33,340 bases of DNA from Geovibrio ferrireducens. Lineage in GTDB: Bacteria > Chrysiogenota > Deferribacteres > Deferribacterales > Geovibrionaceae. Numbering within the stretch: position 1 is the stretch's first letter; every line of letters starts with the position of its first letter. The DNA is taken from NCBI RefSeq assembly GCF_026226615.1, contig NZ_JAJAPB010000019.1, forward strand, positions 1 to 33,340. The letters run 5' to 3'. The notes beneath the pieces are model-generated. The model did not search any database. It was not told where the DNA came from and saw only the letters and a program-made list of their open reading frames with translations. Positions 16,271-23,185 of the stretch are shown piece after piece. The translations under genes and the position numbers were made by a program.

Positions 16271-16902
16271 TTCAAACCTGCTATCTGAGGGATTTCCGAA
16301 GGTGAACCTATGAAAAAGTCCGCCTGAACAGACCTCAATTTACCATAGCCGTATTTACAAAAGCAAGTTTTTATGCCCGCTCCGGCGCCGCTTTCTATAT
16401 CCGTGTAGTTGTCGCCGATCATAAGGGCATCATCAACGGAAAAACCCTTTTCCTTCAATATCTCACGGACGGGCAGGGGGGAGGGTTTTTTCTCATGGAA
16501 ACAGTCAAATCCGTACCATCCGTCCAGATACCTGTCGAGCCCGAAATGACGCACTATAGAGTCAGTATATTCCGTTGCCTTGTTGGAAAGCACCACCTGA
16601 CAGGCTCCGGCAGCCTTAAGACGTTCCATAACATCAGTAATTCCGTCATACGGCTTCGTGGTTTCAACCAGCCTTTTGTTATAAATTTCCCTAAAGTAAT
16701 TCTCTATATTCTCGCTATATTTATCTGGTGATACTGCTCTTTCTATGAGCTTTCTAATCCCGTCGCCCACAAAGGTTCTGGTGGTATCAATCCCGAATTT
16801 CTCCAGACCGAACTTATCCAGAGTATCCATAAGCGAGGAGTGAATATCATCCAGAGTATTGAGAACCGTACCGTCGAGATCAAAAATTATCATTCTAAAC
16901 AT
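16267..16902 (-). CDS. gph: HAD-superfamily phosphatase, phosphoglycolate phosphatase-like
   Basis: This 211-residue HAD hydrolase has motif I FDLDGTVLN (nucleophile Asp8, acid/base Asp10), motif II VVLSNKAT, the lysine in KPSPLPV and motif IV IGDNYTDI, with a helical cap between residues of about 15 and 80. It most resembles Gph/PGP proteins that remove 2-phosphoglycolate; other small phosphates are possible. A second in-frame ATG at codon 4 could be the true start, since no strong ribosome-binding site precedes either. It heads the minus-strand operon with the deaminase and purB and shares a divergent intergenic region with the Rrf2 gene. Confidence 0.8.
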   Translation of the reverse strand: MFRMIIFDLDGTVLNTLDDIHSSLMDTLDKFGLEKFGIDTTRTFVGDGIRKLIERAVSPDKYSENIENYFREIYNKRLVETTKPYDGITDVMERLKAAGACQVVLSNKATEYTDSIVRHFGLDRYLDGWYGFDCFHEKKPSPLPVREILKEKGFSVDDALMIGDNYTDIESGAGAGIKTCFCKYGYGKLRSVQADFFIGSPSEIPQIAGLK

Positions 16903-17022
16903 TGCATTATCCGTTAATTTTTTTATTTTAAATTCAAGTGTATAGGATATATATTATATGAGCGCACTGATTTTTTGGAAGTTCAAAATAGAAAAAACAA
17001 ATAAAAATTATGGGGCATTGTA
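16903..17022. promoter_or_regulatory. Divergent promoter region between gph and the Rrf2 regulator
   Basis: This is a 120-base AT-rich gap. On the minus strand a perfect -10 (TATAAT, written ATTATA at 16953-16958) could serve gph, with only a poor -35 match. The same AT block (16947-16960) offers -10-like bases for the plus strand. Rrf2 proteins often regulate their own divergent region, so a site here is likely, but no clean dyad was identified. GGGG lies about seven bases before the Rrf2 start. Confidence 0.4.
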
Positions 17023-17460
17023 ATGAGGATGTCGAAAAAAACCGAGTATGCGGTGCACAGCCTGGTGATTATAGCATGCGGCGGAGGAAACCACATTCAG
17101 CTTGAAGAGCTTGCAGAAAAACAAAACATATCAAAATCTTATCTTGCAAAAGTTATGCAGGAGCTCTCTAAAACAGGAATAATAAAGGCAAGTCCCGGTG
17201 TGAACGGCGGGTATTATATGGGAAAGGAGCCGTCATGCATCACCCTTGCGGATGTTTTCCGCATATTTGAAGACACGCCCAAAAGCGTATGCTGTCAGTT
17301 CGCCAACAGAAACTGCGACGCGGAAGGAGTCTGTGAAATAACCCAGCGTGTCAGCAAAGGATTTGAAAAGCTATATGAGGAGCTTGAAAAAACTACCTTT
17401 GCGGATCTGGTGGTCAAAGCGGATATTTCGAGGTTTGCACTGAACTGGCTTAAAGGATAA
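17023..17460 (+). CDS. Rrf2-family transcriptional regulator, probable Fe-S type
   Basis: This is a winged-helix regulator of 145 residues. The N-terminal MSKKTEYAVHSLV and the recognition region ISKSYLAKVMQELSKTGIIKASPGVNGGYYM are classic Rrf2. Cysteines at 90, 91, 98 and 104 (C-x6-C-x5-C from Cys91) match the place of the cluster ligands in IscR (92, 98, 104) and NsrR, so it probably binds an iron-sulphur cluster and senses cluster status, nitric oxide or redox. No isc or nitric-oxide gene is adjacent, so the regulon cannot be read from context. It is transcribed alone and ends at a hairpin terminator. Confidence 0.88.
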   Translation: MRMSKKTEYAVHSLVIIACGGGNHIQLEELAEKQNISKSYLAKVMQELSKTGIIKASPGVNGGYYMGKEPSCITLADVFRIFEDTPKSVCCQFANRNCDAEGVCEITQRVSKGFEKLYEELEKTTFADLVVKADISRFALNWLKG

Positions 17461-17471
17461 AATATCATATT

Positions 17472-17504
17472 CGGTGCTGTACTCAGAATGCAGCGCCGTA
17501 TTTT
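17472..17504 (+). terminator. Terminator of the Rrf2 gene
   Basis: CGGTGCTG at 17472-17479 pairs with CAGCGCCG at 17491-17498 (one G-U pair), with an 11-base loop, followed by TATTTT. It lies 12 bases after the stop codon. Confidence 0.7.
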
Positions 17505-17702
17505 CCTCTCACAAGCGAGAAAACTCCCCGACCTTTGTCTTTGCCTGTCCATGATCTCCAAACACGGCTTACAGCCGGAAATATAAAGCATTCCTTCCTT
17601 TGCCATCGTATAAAACTGAAAGCAGGGCAGCAGCAGGACCGGACAATCTGCACCCAGATGATTCTTCTTTTGATTCTTCTTCCTTTTGCTTTATATTTGC
17701 CG

Positions 17703-17708
17703 TATAAT
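17703..17708 (+). promoter_or_regulatory. Candidate -10 box of the structured leader before yigI
   Basis: A perfect TATAAT; the -35 position 17 bases upstream (17680-17685, TTCCTT) is weak. Transcription would start near 17715 and make a leader of about 270 bases before yigI. Confidence 0.45.
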
Positions 17709-17714
17709 TTAACA

Positions 17715-17951
17715 TAATATATCTTATCAGACGTTTTTAAAATAGAAATACCACTTCCCTGCCGGAAGTGCAATAAGGAACTTTTAAGGGGAGAAAAAAC
17801 GAGCCTCAAATTTCATTTCTGAGCAAATATAAAATAAAAAGGAAGGCAAAGACCTTCTAAACAGGTCTCCGCATTGGAGAAAGGATTTCTGCCCTTTATA
17901 AAGGAAAATCCCTGTCCGGCAAATTTCAGAGAGCCTTCCGGCTCAGTTTTT
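17715..17951 (+). ncRNA. Candidate structured leader or small RNA ending in an intrinsic terminator
   Basis: The 526 bases between the Rrf2 gene and yigI contain no convincing coding region. From 17715 on I see: a seven-pair hairpin (CACTTCC 17752-17758 with GGAAGTG 17764-17770); a hairpin at 17883-17911 whose core is the 12-base palindrome CCTTTATAAAGG; and a terminator at 17931-17951 (GAGCC, TTCC, GGCTC, then AGTTTTT). GCCGGAAG at 17761-17768 is perfectly complementary to CTTCCGGC at 17935-17942 inside the terminator, so the first hairpin and the terminator could be replaced by one long-range pairing. That is the layout of an attenuator or riboswitch. I recognise no known aptamer class. A free small RNA is the alternative. 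Confidence 0.45.
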
Positions 17952-17986
17952 GTTATACTGACACGTGATTTATGAGGAAAAATGAT

Positions 17987-18436
17987 ATGGACGAAATTAT
18001 TGAACGCTTTAAAGAACGATTTGAAACACTCAGCCCCTTTCAGCGCTTTCTGGGTATGAAACTTGAGGTAACAGAGAGCTTCACCCCTGTAATAACCTTT
18101 GATATGAGAAACGAGCTCATAGGCAACTTTGACTACGGGATACTCCACGGCGGAGTCATAGCCTCCGTCATGGACGTGACAGCGGGAATATCTGCCCTGC
18201 TCTGTCTTCCTGTGAAATATCCCACTGAGACGGCGGATCAGATAATGAAACGTGTCAGCAAGGTGGGAACTATCGATCTGCGTGTGGACTACATCCAGCC
18301 CGGCAGAGGAAAGTCATTCACCGCCACGGGTGAAACCCTCCGTGCCGGCAACAAGATAGCTGTCTCTACTGCAAAGCTGCACAATAACGAAGGTCTGCTC
18401 ATAGCCGCCGGAACAGGAACTTATTTGATAGGGTAA
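17987..18436 (+). CDS. yigI: YigI-type acyl-CoA thioesterase
   Basis: This is a hotdog-fold thioesterase of 149 residues. ILHGGVIASVMDVTAG (helix and active-site region) and GTIDLRVDYIQPGRGKSFTATG, followed by LRAGNKIAVS, closely follow E. coli YigI, which hydrolyses medium- and long-chain acyl-CoA. An upstream in-frame ATG at 17972 exists, but the AGGA at 17975-17978 sits eight bases before ATG 17987 and favours the latter. It is a single gene preceded by a structured leader with a terminator, which suggests its expression is conditionally read through. Two hairpins follow it. Confidence 0.88.
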   Translation: MDEIIERFKERFETLSPFQRFLGMKLEVTESFTPVITFDMRNELIGNFDYGILHGGVIASVMDVTAGISALLCLPVKYPTETADQIMKRVSKVGTIDLRVDYIQPGRGKSFTATGETLRAGNKIAVSTAKLHNNEGLLIAAGTGTYLIG

Positions 18437-18505
18437 AAAAGCTACCCTTATCAGTAGATTACGCTTCGCAAACTTAGACCGGGCAGAGTGACACCCTGCC
18501 ATTTT
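18430..18505 (+). terminator. Hairpins after yigI, probable terminator
   Basis: AGGGTA 18430-18435 pairs with TACCCT 18443-18448 across the stop codon. A second stem, GGCAG 18482-18486 with CTGCC 18496-18500, is followed by ATTTTATGTCATTTTATT and is the likelier terminator. Confidence 0.5.
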
Positions 18506-18673
18506 ATGTCATTTTATTGTCATGGAAACATCAAATTTCATAATCCTATCAATCGTGTATAGCGTTTCAGAACAAAACTGCTCATTTCTGCATACTTAAC
18601 ATCTCCATTATATTTTTATGCCCCGACTAATTATTGTGATGTATCAGTAACTAACCAATCACTCCTGCTTTAT

Positions 18674-18695
18674 GCTTGTGCAGAACTGCACAAGC
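18674..18695. promoter_or_regulatory. Perfect palindrome upstream of the sigma-54 promoter, candidate enhancer site
   Basis: GCTTGTGCAG and CTGCACAAGC are exact reverse complements separated by AA. The centre is about 76 bases upstream of the predicted sigma-54 start at about 18761, within the range where bacterial enhancer-binding proteins bind. It is followed by TGATTTTT, so a terminator reading is also possible. Confidence 0.5.
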
Positions 18696-18734
18696 TGATT
18701 TTTCAATATCCTTATTTATAAATGAATTAGCAAT

Positions 18735-18750
18735 TGGCATATACCGTGCT
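18735..18750 (+). promoter_or_regulatory. Sigma-54 (-24/-12) promoter of the porin gene
   Basis: TGGCATATACCGTGCT: the invariant GG at 18736-18737 and GC at 18748-18749 have the required 12-base register, with TGGCA and TGCT matching the consensus well. Transcription would start near 18761, giving a leader of about 200 bases before the porin ATG. A sigma-54 activator gene lies just beyond the porin. Confidence 0.65.
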
Positions 18751-18830
18751 TTTTAAGCAGCGAAAGTTAACGGTTCAAATGAATGCCTGATGTGAAACAT
18801 TTGACCGGAGTACACAGCAAATCACTTTCC

Positions 18831-18898
18831 AAAAGCTATCCGCTTCCACAGATAGCCTTTTTCCCCTGGGTTCGACAGACAGCTTCGGCTGTCTGTCG
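18831..18898 (+). promoter_or_regulatory. Two hairpins in the porin 5' leader
   Basis: First, GCTATC 18835-18840 pairs with GATAGC 18851-18856, followed by CTTTTT, a terminator-like structure. Second, CGACAGACAGC 18873-18883 pairs perfectly with GCTGTCTGTCG 18888-18898 around a TTCG tetraloop, an exceptionally stable 11-pair stem with no T run. They may attenuate transcription and protect the porin mRNA, respectively. The rest of 18437-18961 shows no credible coding region. Confidence 0.5.
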
Positions 18899-18961
18899 GA
18901 TTGGGGAACAACACCTACAAGGGAACGGGATCAAAATTTTACAACTAAGGAGTCCATTTTT

Positions 18962-20098
18962 ATGAGAAATCTGTTACTTTTAGCAATTTTGGTATGCTTT
19001 TCCGCGAACGCATACGCAGCACAGTTTGACACTCCGGCCGGGAAGCTGGAAGTTTACTCCAGCATAAGAGGCTACGCCGGTTTCTCCGAAGTCAGCGATG
19101 TTCCGGGAAAACGCGACGATTCACAGTTCAAAATTGCTCTCCAGAGCAACACGAGATTCGGAACCAAGTTCAGCACAAGCAAGCTCACAGGTCACGTTGA
19201 ATTCGGCGGACTCGGAAGCGAAACCTCAGATAAAGCAGATCCTACTCTTCGTCTCGCTTACGGCGACTACAAACTTGACAACGGCAACACATTCAGATTC
19301 GGCCAGTTCGCCACAGCATCTCAGGCTTCTTACAACAGGGTCGGCGATGAGGACGGCGGGCTTGACGGGTTCGGTAACCTTAAACAGGTTCGCCGTACAG
19401 GTTTAGGATATTACGCAGGCAATCTTTCACTGCACCTCTACACTCTCTCGCAGGATGCATGGAAGCCCGTATATACTGCTCCTGACAACTCTAAACCCAC
19501 AATCCGTTTTCAGGCGCTTCTTCCCAGATTTGAAGCAGCATACAAGCTGAAAGATGTTAAAGTTTACGGCTCTTTCGCTGTGTTCAACGCTGAAACTGAG
19601 AGTGAAAGCGTGGCTGAGAAAGAGTTTGATGCTACTGCATACCACTTCGGCGTAAACCTTACTCCCAAGTTCGGCAACGTTGGCCTTAACGTGAACGCTT
19701 TCTATGCAAGCAACGCCGCGCTTTACGGCATGGTTGTTGACGGTGCAGGAAAAGGCACAAACAAAGACAGGCTTAAACCCGCTCTTAAAGCAAACAGCGA
19801 CGAAGTTGAAGATATAACAACTTTCGGCGGCGCTTTAGGTGTAAACTTCAAAATCGATGACAGCAAAGCTCTTGAAGTTGGTGTAGGCTATCAGGTATCT
19901 GATCAGGATGGCTGGGATGAAGATGCTGAAACTCTTGCAATATATGCTCAGCTCCCCATCACTGTTATGAAAGGATTCAAAATCACTCCCGAAATCGGAT
20001 ACTTTGACTACGGCAGCAGCGTAATGCACACCGGAGGTAAAAAAGTTGATGAGCCCAAAGTTATACAGGCTCTTGTTCAGTTCCGTTTTGACATCTAA
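18962..20098 (+). CDS. Outer-membrane porin
   Basis: This 378-residue secreted protein has a clear signal peptide (MRNLLLLAILVCFSANAYA, cut before AQF). The mature part is built of alternating beta-strands with charged turns (GKLEVYSSIRGYAGFSEV, TLRLAYGDYKLDNGNTFRFGQFAT) and ends VIQALVQFRFDI, consistent with a 16-strand-type general or specific porin. The R-x-GQ segment resembles porins whose strands face a narrow pore. No substrate can be assigned. AAGGAG precedes the ATG. It probably depends on the sigma-54 promoter at 18735-18750 and the activator encoded convergently at 20213-21193, which would make it a regulated rather than a constitutive porin. Confidence 0.8.
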   Translation: MRNLLLLAILVCFSANAYAAQFDTPAGKLEVYSSIRGYAGFSEVSDVPGKRDDSQFKIALQSNTRFGTKFSTSKLTGHVEFGGLGSETSDKADPTLRLAYGDYKLDNGNTFRFGQFATASQASYNRVGDEDGGLDGFGNLKQVRRTGLGYYAGNLSLHLYTLSQDAWKPVYTAPDNSKPTIRFQALLPRFEAAYKLKDVKVYGSFAVFNAETESESVAEKEFDATAYHFGVNLTPKFGNVGLNVNAFYASNAALYGMVVDGAGKGTNKDRLKPALKANSDEVEDITTFGGALGVNFKIDDSKALEVGVGYQVSDQDGWDEDAETLAIYAQLPITVMKGFKITPEIGYFDYGSSVMHTGGKKVDEPKVIQALVQFRFDI

Positions 20099-20108
20099 TA
20101 AAAACCGT

Positions 20109-20205
20109 CCCCTTCCCTGAAAAGAAGGGGATCTGAATCACACTCACATCAGGCAGATTGCAGCATTGAGCGGCGTAAGGTTTTCCTTGCGCCGTTCTTT
20201 TTTTT
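20109..20205 (+). terminator. Porin terminators
   Basis: A first hairpin (CCCCTTC 20109-20115 with GAAGGGG 20124-20130) lacks a T run. A second, CGGCGTAAGG 20171-20180 with CCTTGCGCCG 20185-20194 (one G-U pair) and loop TTTT, is followed by a T-rich tract to 20205, a strong terminator. Confidence 0.85.
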
Positions 20206-20212
20206 GGCAGAT

Positions 20213-21193
20213 TCAGATACCGTATTTGCGGCGTTTTCTTGTGAGGGTTGAAAGGTCTATACAGAGTTTTCCGGCTGCATCCAAAAGAGTCCGGGATTTT
20301 TGCAGAGCATCTTTTATCAGTTCTTTTTCGTATTGCTCAAGCCTGTATTTAAGAGAGTCCCTTATCTTTTCCCCTTTTAAAGCGGTTATTCCGCATTCCG
20401 AATAAATATAATCCGGCCTGATGCACGGCACAGGGCTCAGCAGAACAAGCTTCTCCACCACATGCCGCAGTTCACGGATGTTGCCGAACCACTCATAAGC
20501 CGTAAGCAGCTCTATGGATTCCCTGTCAAAGAAGACATTCTTCTTGTATTTGTTATTATAGACTTTGCAGAAATAATTGATGAAATGAGGAATCTCCTCT
20601 TTTCTATCCTTCAGCGGAGGAAGCTCAATTTCAACGGTACTGAGCCTGTAGTACAGGTCTTCTCTGAAAAAAGCGTTTTCTATCTGAGTTTTGATTGCTT
20701 TATTTGTTGCCGCGATAATCCTCACATCAGCAGACAGGGTCTTTTTTCCGCCTATTTTTACAAACTGCTTATGCTCAAGAAATGTAAGGAGCTTTGATTG
20801 AAGCTCAAGGGGCATATCCCCTATTTCATCCAGAAAAAGCGTTCCTCCGGCGGCCTGTTCGATAAAACCTTCATATCCGCCCTTCAATGCACCTGTAAAT
20901 GCGCCCTGTTCGTAGCCGAACATTTTGGACTCAAAAAGCTGTTCGGGGATAGCACTGCAGTTTATATGAATGAAGCTGCCGCCCATGCGGCTTTCGTTAT
21001 GGATAAAGTAAGCTAATTTATCCTTCCCGGTTCCGGATTCGCCGGTAATCAGGACAGATACATTGTAAGGAGCCACATGCGCGGCCTTGGAGTATATCTT
21101 CCGCATACTGCCGCATTCGACAACGAAACCATCGCCGAAGGAACAGGCGGTGTGCTCTGTCCTGAAACCGCTACCTGAAGCTGAAACAGACAC
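20213..21193 (-). CDS. Sigma-54-dependent activator lacking a sensor domain (PspF-like size)
   Basis: This 326-residue enhancer-binding protein has only about 20 residues before its AAA+ domain. Walker A is GESGTGKD (about 51-58), the sigma-54-contact loop is GAFTGA (97-102), Walker B is TLFLDEIGD (118-126), and a Fis-type helix-turn-helix lies at the C-terminus (LLDAAGKLCIDLSTLTRKRRKYG). There is no receiver, GAF or PAS domain; the upstream in-frame sequence runs only to a stop 60 bases before the start and shows no domain, so this is not a recent truncation inside the window. The start is GTG with AGGG upstream. Activity is probably controlled by a partner protein or by amount. The convergent porin with a -24/-12 promoter is the obvious target. 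Confidence 0.9.
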   Translation of the reverse strand: MSVSASGSGFRTEHTACSFGDGFVVECGSMRKIYSKAAHVAPYNVSVLITGESGTGKDKLAYFIHNESRMGGSFIHINCSAIPEQLFESKMFGYEQGAFTGALKGGYEGFIEQAAGGTLFLDEIGDMPLELQSKLLTFLEHKQFVKIGGKKTLSADVRIIAATNKAIKTQIENAFFREDLYYRLSTVEIELPPLKDRKEEIPHFINYFCKVYNNKYKKNVFFDRESIELLTAYEWFGNIRELRHVVEKLVLLSPVPCIRPDYIYSECGITALKGEKIRDSLKYRLEQYEKELIKDALQKSRTLLDAAGKLCIDLSTLTRKRRKYGI

Positions 21194-21287
21194 AATAAGA
21201 ACCCTGAAAGCCTGAAAACATACGAACCCCTTTTTACAGCACAGAAATTTTCACAACTGCCGTTATCCGTCAGGCTGCAAATACGAT

Positions 21288-21316
21288 TTTATAAGGGTTA
21301 TTTTATTAGGCATCAA
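21288..21316 (-). promoter_or_regulatory. Sigma-70 promoter of the sigma-54 activator gene
   Basis: On the minus strand TTGATG (21311-21316) and TATAAA (21288-21293) are separated by exactly 17 bases. The -10 has five of six and the -35 four of six consensus bases. The leader to the GTG is about 90 bases. Confidence 0.6.
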
Positions 21317-21356
21317 ACAATTTATCAATGCATAAAGCTTTGAAATAATTAAGATT

Positions 21357-21376
21357 TTTGACAGGAAAAAGTCAAA
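21357..21376 (+). promoter_or_regulatory. Inverted repeat upstream of hicAB, candidate operator
   Basis: TTTGAC and GTCAAA are reverse complements separated by eight bases (AGGAAAAA); a TTGACA -35-like hexamer is included at 21358-21363, but no good -10 follows at the right distance. HicAB systems are usually autoregulated through HicB, so an operator in this gap is expected. The other bases of 21194-21476 hold only the activator promoter. Confidence 0.35.
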
Positions 21377-21476
21377 TGGCAGCAGATTGGTTTCAATGGA
21401 CAACAGTAGGCGACAGTTTACGTCAAATCCATTCAACTTTCTCTTGAAATGATACTATTAAGTGATATTATTATTT

Positions 21477-21749
21477 ATGCAGAATATTAGCGCCAAGCAT
21501 AGAAAAACTTTGAACGCTGTGTTTCACCTTCCTGTTAAGTCAAATATCATCTGGCAGGATGTTGAAGCTCTTTTTACCGCTCTGGGCGCAGAAGTTACAG
21601 AAGGCAGCGGCTCCAGAGTCAGGATTTATCTGAACGGTGTCAGAGCCGTGTTCCACAGACCACACCCAGAAAAAGAAAGAAATAAAGGAGCTGTAAAAAG
21701 CGTTCAGCGTTTTTTGACAGAAGCAGGAGTAAAAGATGCTGGAATATAA
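21477..21749 (+). CDS. hicA: HicA-family toxin
   Basis: HicA is a small mRNA-cleaving toxin with a double-stranded-RNA-binding fold. The protein, about 90 residues, shows the family pattern KHRKTLNAVF, WQDVEALFTALGAEVTEGSGSRVRIYLNG and FHRPHPEKERNKGAVKSVQRFL, with the conserved histidine in FHRPHP. The frame extends to GTG 21462, but ATG 21477 (MQNISAKHRKTL) agrees better with the family N-terminus; neither has a clear ribosome-binding site. The antitoxin gene overlaps its last 14 bases. It lies between the sigma-54 activator and pyrD, a typical single insertion of a toxin-antitoxin pair. Confidence 0.9.
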   Translation: MQNISAKHRKTLNAVFHLPVKSNIIWQDVEALFTALGAEVTEGSGSRVRIYLNGVRAVFHRPHPEKERNKGAVKSVQRFLTEAGVKDAGI

Positions 21750-22056
21750 AGGTTACGTTGGTTCAGTAGTTTTTGATTCAGATGCCGAAATTTTTTATGG
21801 CGAGGTAGTCGGTCTGCGTGATGTAATAACATTTCAGGGGATGACTACACAGGAGATTAAACAGGCTTTTCAAGAATCAATTGATGACTATCTTGATTTT
21901 TGCAAAGAAAGAGGCGAAAAACCGGAAAAGCCATACTCTGGCAGGTTTGTGCTGAGAACCTCCGCAGAGCTCCATAAAAAGATCGCAGCCCAAGCTGCAA
22001 CAGAAGGCAAAAGTATAAATGCCTTTATCAACGAAACTTTGGAGAAAGTAATATAA
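21736..22056 (+). CDS. hicB: HicB-family antitoxin
   Basis: This 106-residue antitoxin has an N-terminal partly degraded RNase H-like HicB fold (YKGYVGSVVFDSDAEIFYGEVVGLRDVITFQG) that binds HicA, and a C-terminal ribbon-helix-helix DNA-binding part (SGRFVLRTSAELHKKIAAQAATEGKSINAFINETL). It should neutralise the toxin and repress the operon. AGGAG lies six bases before its ATG inside the hicA end, so the antitoxin has the better ribosome-binding site, which favours excess antitoxin. Confidence 0.92.
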   Translation: MLEYKGYVGSVVFDSDAEIFYGEVVGLRDVITFQGMTTQEIKQAFQESIDDYLDFCKERGEKPEKPYSGRFVLRTSAELHKKIAAQAATEGKSINAFINETLEKVI

Positions 22057-22204
22057 GAGATAAAAAAGGATCGGAAGACGGTGCATTTTTAGCATTGTGT
22101 AAAAAGAAGTTATTATTGATAAGTATATTGACTTTGAAATGGGAAAACCAATTAAGGCTATTCAAGAAAATATATAAATAAAACTAATACATCAATAATC
22201 TCAT

Positions 22205-22235
22205 CCCCGCAATGATCTCAAAAATCATTGCGAGG
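22205..22235. repeat. Inverted repeat between hicB and pyrD
   Basis: CCCCGCAATGAT (22205-22216) and ATCATTGCGAGG (22224-22235) pair at 11 of 12 positions with a seven-base loop. The TCATTGCGAGG arm resembles the start of a REP-like element near 33222. Without a T run it is a weak bidirectional terminator at best. The rest of 22057-22261 shows nothing recognisable. Confidence 0.5.
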
Positions 22236-22261
22236 ATTATGAAGGTTAAGAATTGCCTCAT

Positions 22262-23179
22262 CTATTTACTCAAATCCACCTTTCCGGTGAGTTCTGATAT
22301 GTTTGAGAGTCCCTGACTTTCGGCATATTTCTCAAGCCCGTCAACGATTTTCAACGTGAGCTCCGGATCAACAAAGTTTGCCGTACCCACCTGAACTGCT
22401 GATGCGCCCACAAGAAAGAATTCCGCTGCGTCCTCCCATCTGATTATACCGCCCATACCGATTATGGGGATCTTCACAACTTTTGATACCTCGTGCACCA
22501 TGCGCACGGCGACAGGCTTTATGGCAGGACCGCTGAGGCCGCCTGTAACGTTTGATATATAAGGCTTTCTGGTATGGATATTCACAGCCATGCCCAAGAG
22601 GGTGTTTATAGCGCTGATTCCGTCCGCCCCGCTGTCCTCACAGGCTTTGGCGAAGGGCTTAATATCTGTGACATTAGGTGAAAGTTTCACCAGCAAAGGC
22701 TTGTTACTGATGGCTTTTCTGCATTCGCTCACCACCTTTGCCGTCATGGACGGATCAGAACCGAAGGCTATTCCGCCTTCCTTTACATTGGGGCATGAGA
22801 TATTCATTTCAAGCATATCAACATCAGCGTTATCAAGAACTTCTGCCACCTGAACATATTCCTCTATGGTTTTGCCCCAGAAGTTTACTATCACTCTTGT
22901 GTCATACTTTCTTAAAAGCGGCAGTTTCTCCTTGAGAAATTTGTGAACACCGACATTCTGCAAGCCGATTGCGTTCAGCATGCCGGAGGTGGTTTCCATG
23001 ATTCGGGGCATAGGGTTGCCCTTAACTTCGTTGTATGAAATCCCCTTAACCGAGATTCCGCCGAGTTTTGATATATCTATGAAGCGCGCGTACTCCAGCC
23101 CGTAGCCGAAGGTTCCGCTTGCCGTGATAACGGGGTTTTTGAATTCCACCCCGCAGATGTTTACTTTCAGTACGGACAT
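22262..23179 (-). CDS. pyrD: Dihydroorotate dehydrogenase, class 1B catalytic subunit
   Basis: This FMN enzyme oxidises dihydroorotate to orotate in pyrimidine synthesis. The 305-residue barrel has the N-terminal ITASGTFGYG, the catalytic cysteine in MNISCPNVKEGG, the substrate loop AINTLLGMAVN and the FMN-phosphate site GMGGI plus GASAVQVGTA. The Cys base and the presence of pyrK mark the class 1B (NAD-linked, heterotetrameric) form, as opposed to the membrane quinone-linked class 2. It follows pyrK by six bases and is the last gene of the carB-pyrK-pyrD operon. Confidence 0.96.
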   Translation of the reverse strand: MSVLKVNICGVEFKNPVITASGTFGYGLEYARFIDISKLGGISVKGISYNEVKGNPMPRIMETTSGMLNAIGLQNVGVHKFLKEKLPLLRKYDTRVIVNFWGKTIEEYVQVAEVLDNADVDMLEMNISCPNVKEGGIAFGSDPSMTAKVVSECRKAISNKPLLVKLSPNVTDIKPFAKACEDSGADGISAINTLLGMAVNIHTRKPYISNVTGGLSGPAIKPVAVRMVHEVSKVVKIPIIGMGGIIRWEDAAEFFLVGASAVQVGTANFVDPELTLKIVDGLEKYAESQGLSNISELTGKVDLSK

Positions 23180-23185
23180 TTCAAC

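Noticed and set aside
17715-17951. Known riboswitches, 6S RNA, SRP RNA or RNase P RNA in the yigI leader
   Set aside because: The conserved cores I know for TPP, FMN, cobalamin, SAM, glycine and c-di-GMP aptamers, and for these RNAs, are not present; only a few GEMM-like letters near 17845-17865 appeared, without the required pairing.
17483-18148. Minus-strand open frames of about 108 and 111 codons between the Rrf2 gene and yigI
   Set aside because: Their translations have no recognisable domain, low-complexity composition and no good ribosome-binding sites; one runs antisense through the start of yigI. Hairpins and a terminator explain the region better.
18761-18800. GGTTCAAAT resembling a tRNA T-arm
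   Set aside because: The flanking bases do not form a T-stem, and no acceptor or anticodon arms can be folded around it.
18783-18965. A 60-codon plus-strand frame upstream of the porin
   Set aside because: It spans the TTCG hairpin and the porin ribosome-binding site and has no family resemblance; it is most likely leader RNA.
10081-21370. TTTGACAG occurring near 10083, 10855 and 21357
   Set aside because: Two copies contain TTGACA -35-like bases and one is a hairpin loop. Three hits of an 8-mer in 33 kb are not strong enough to call a motif.
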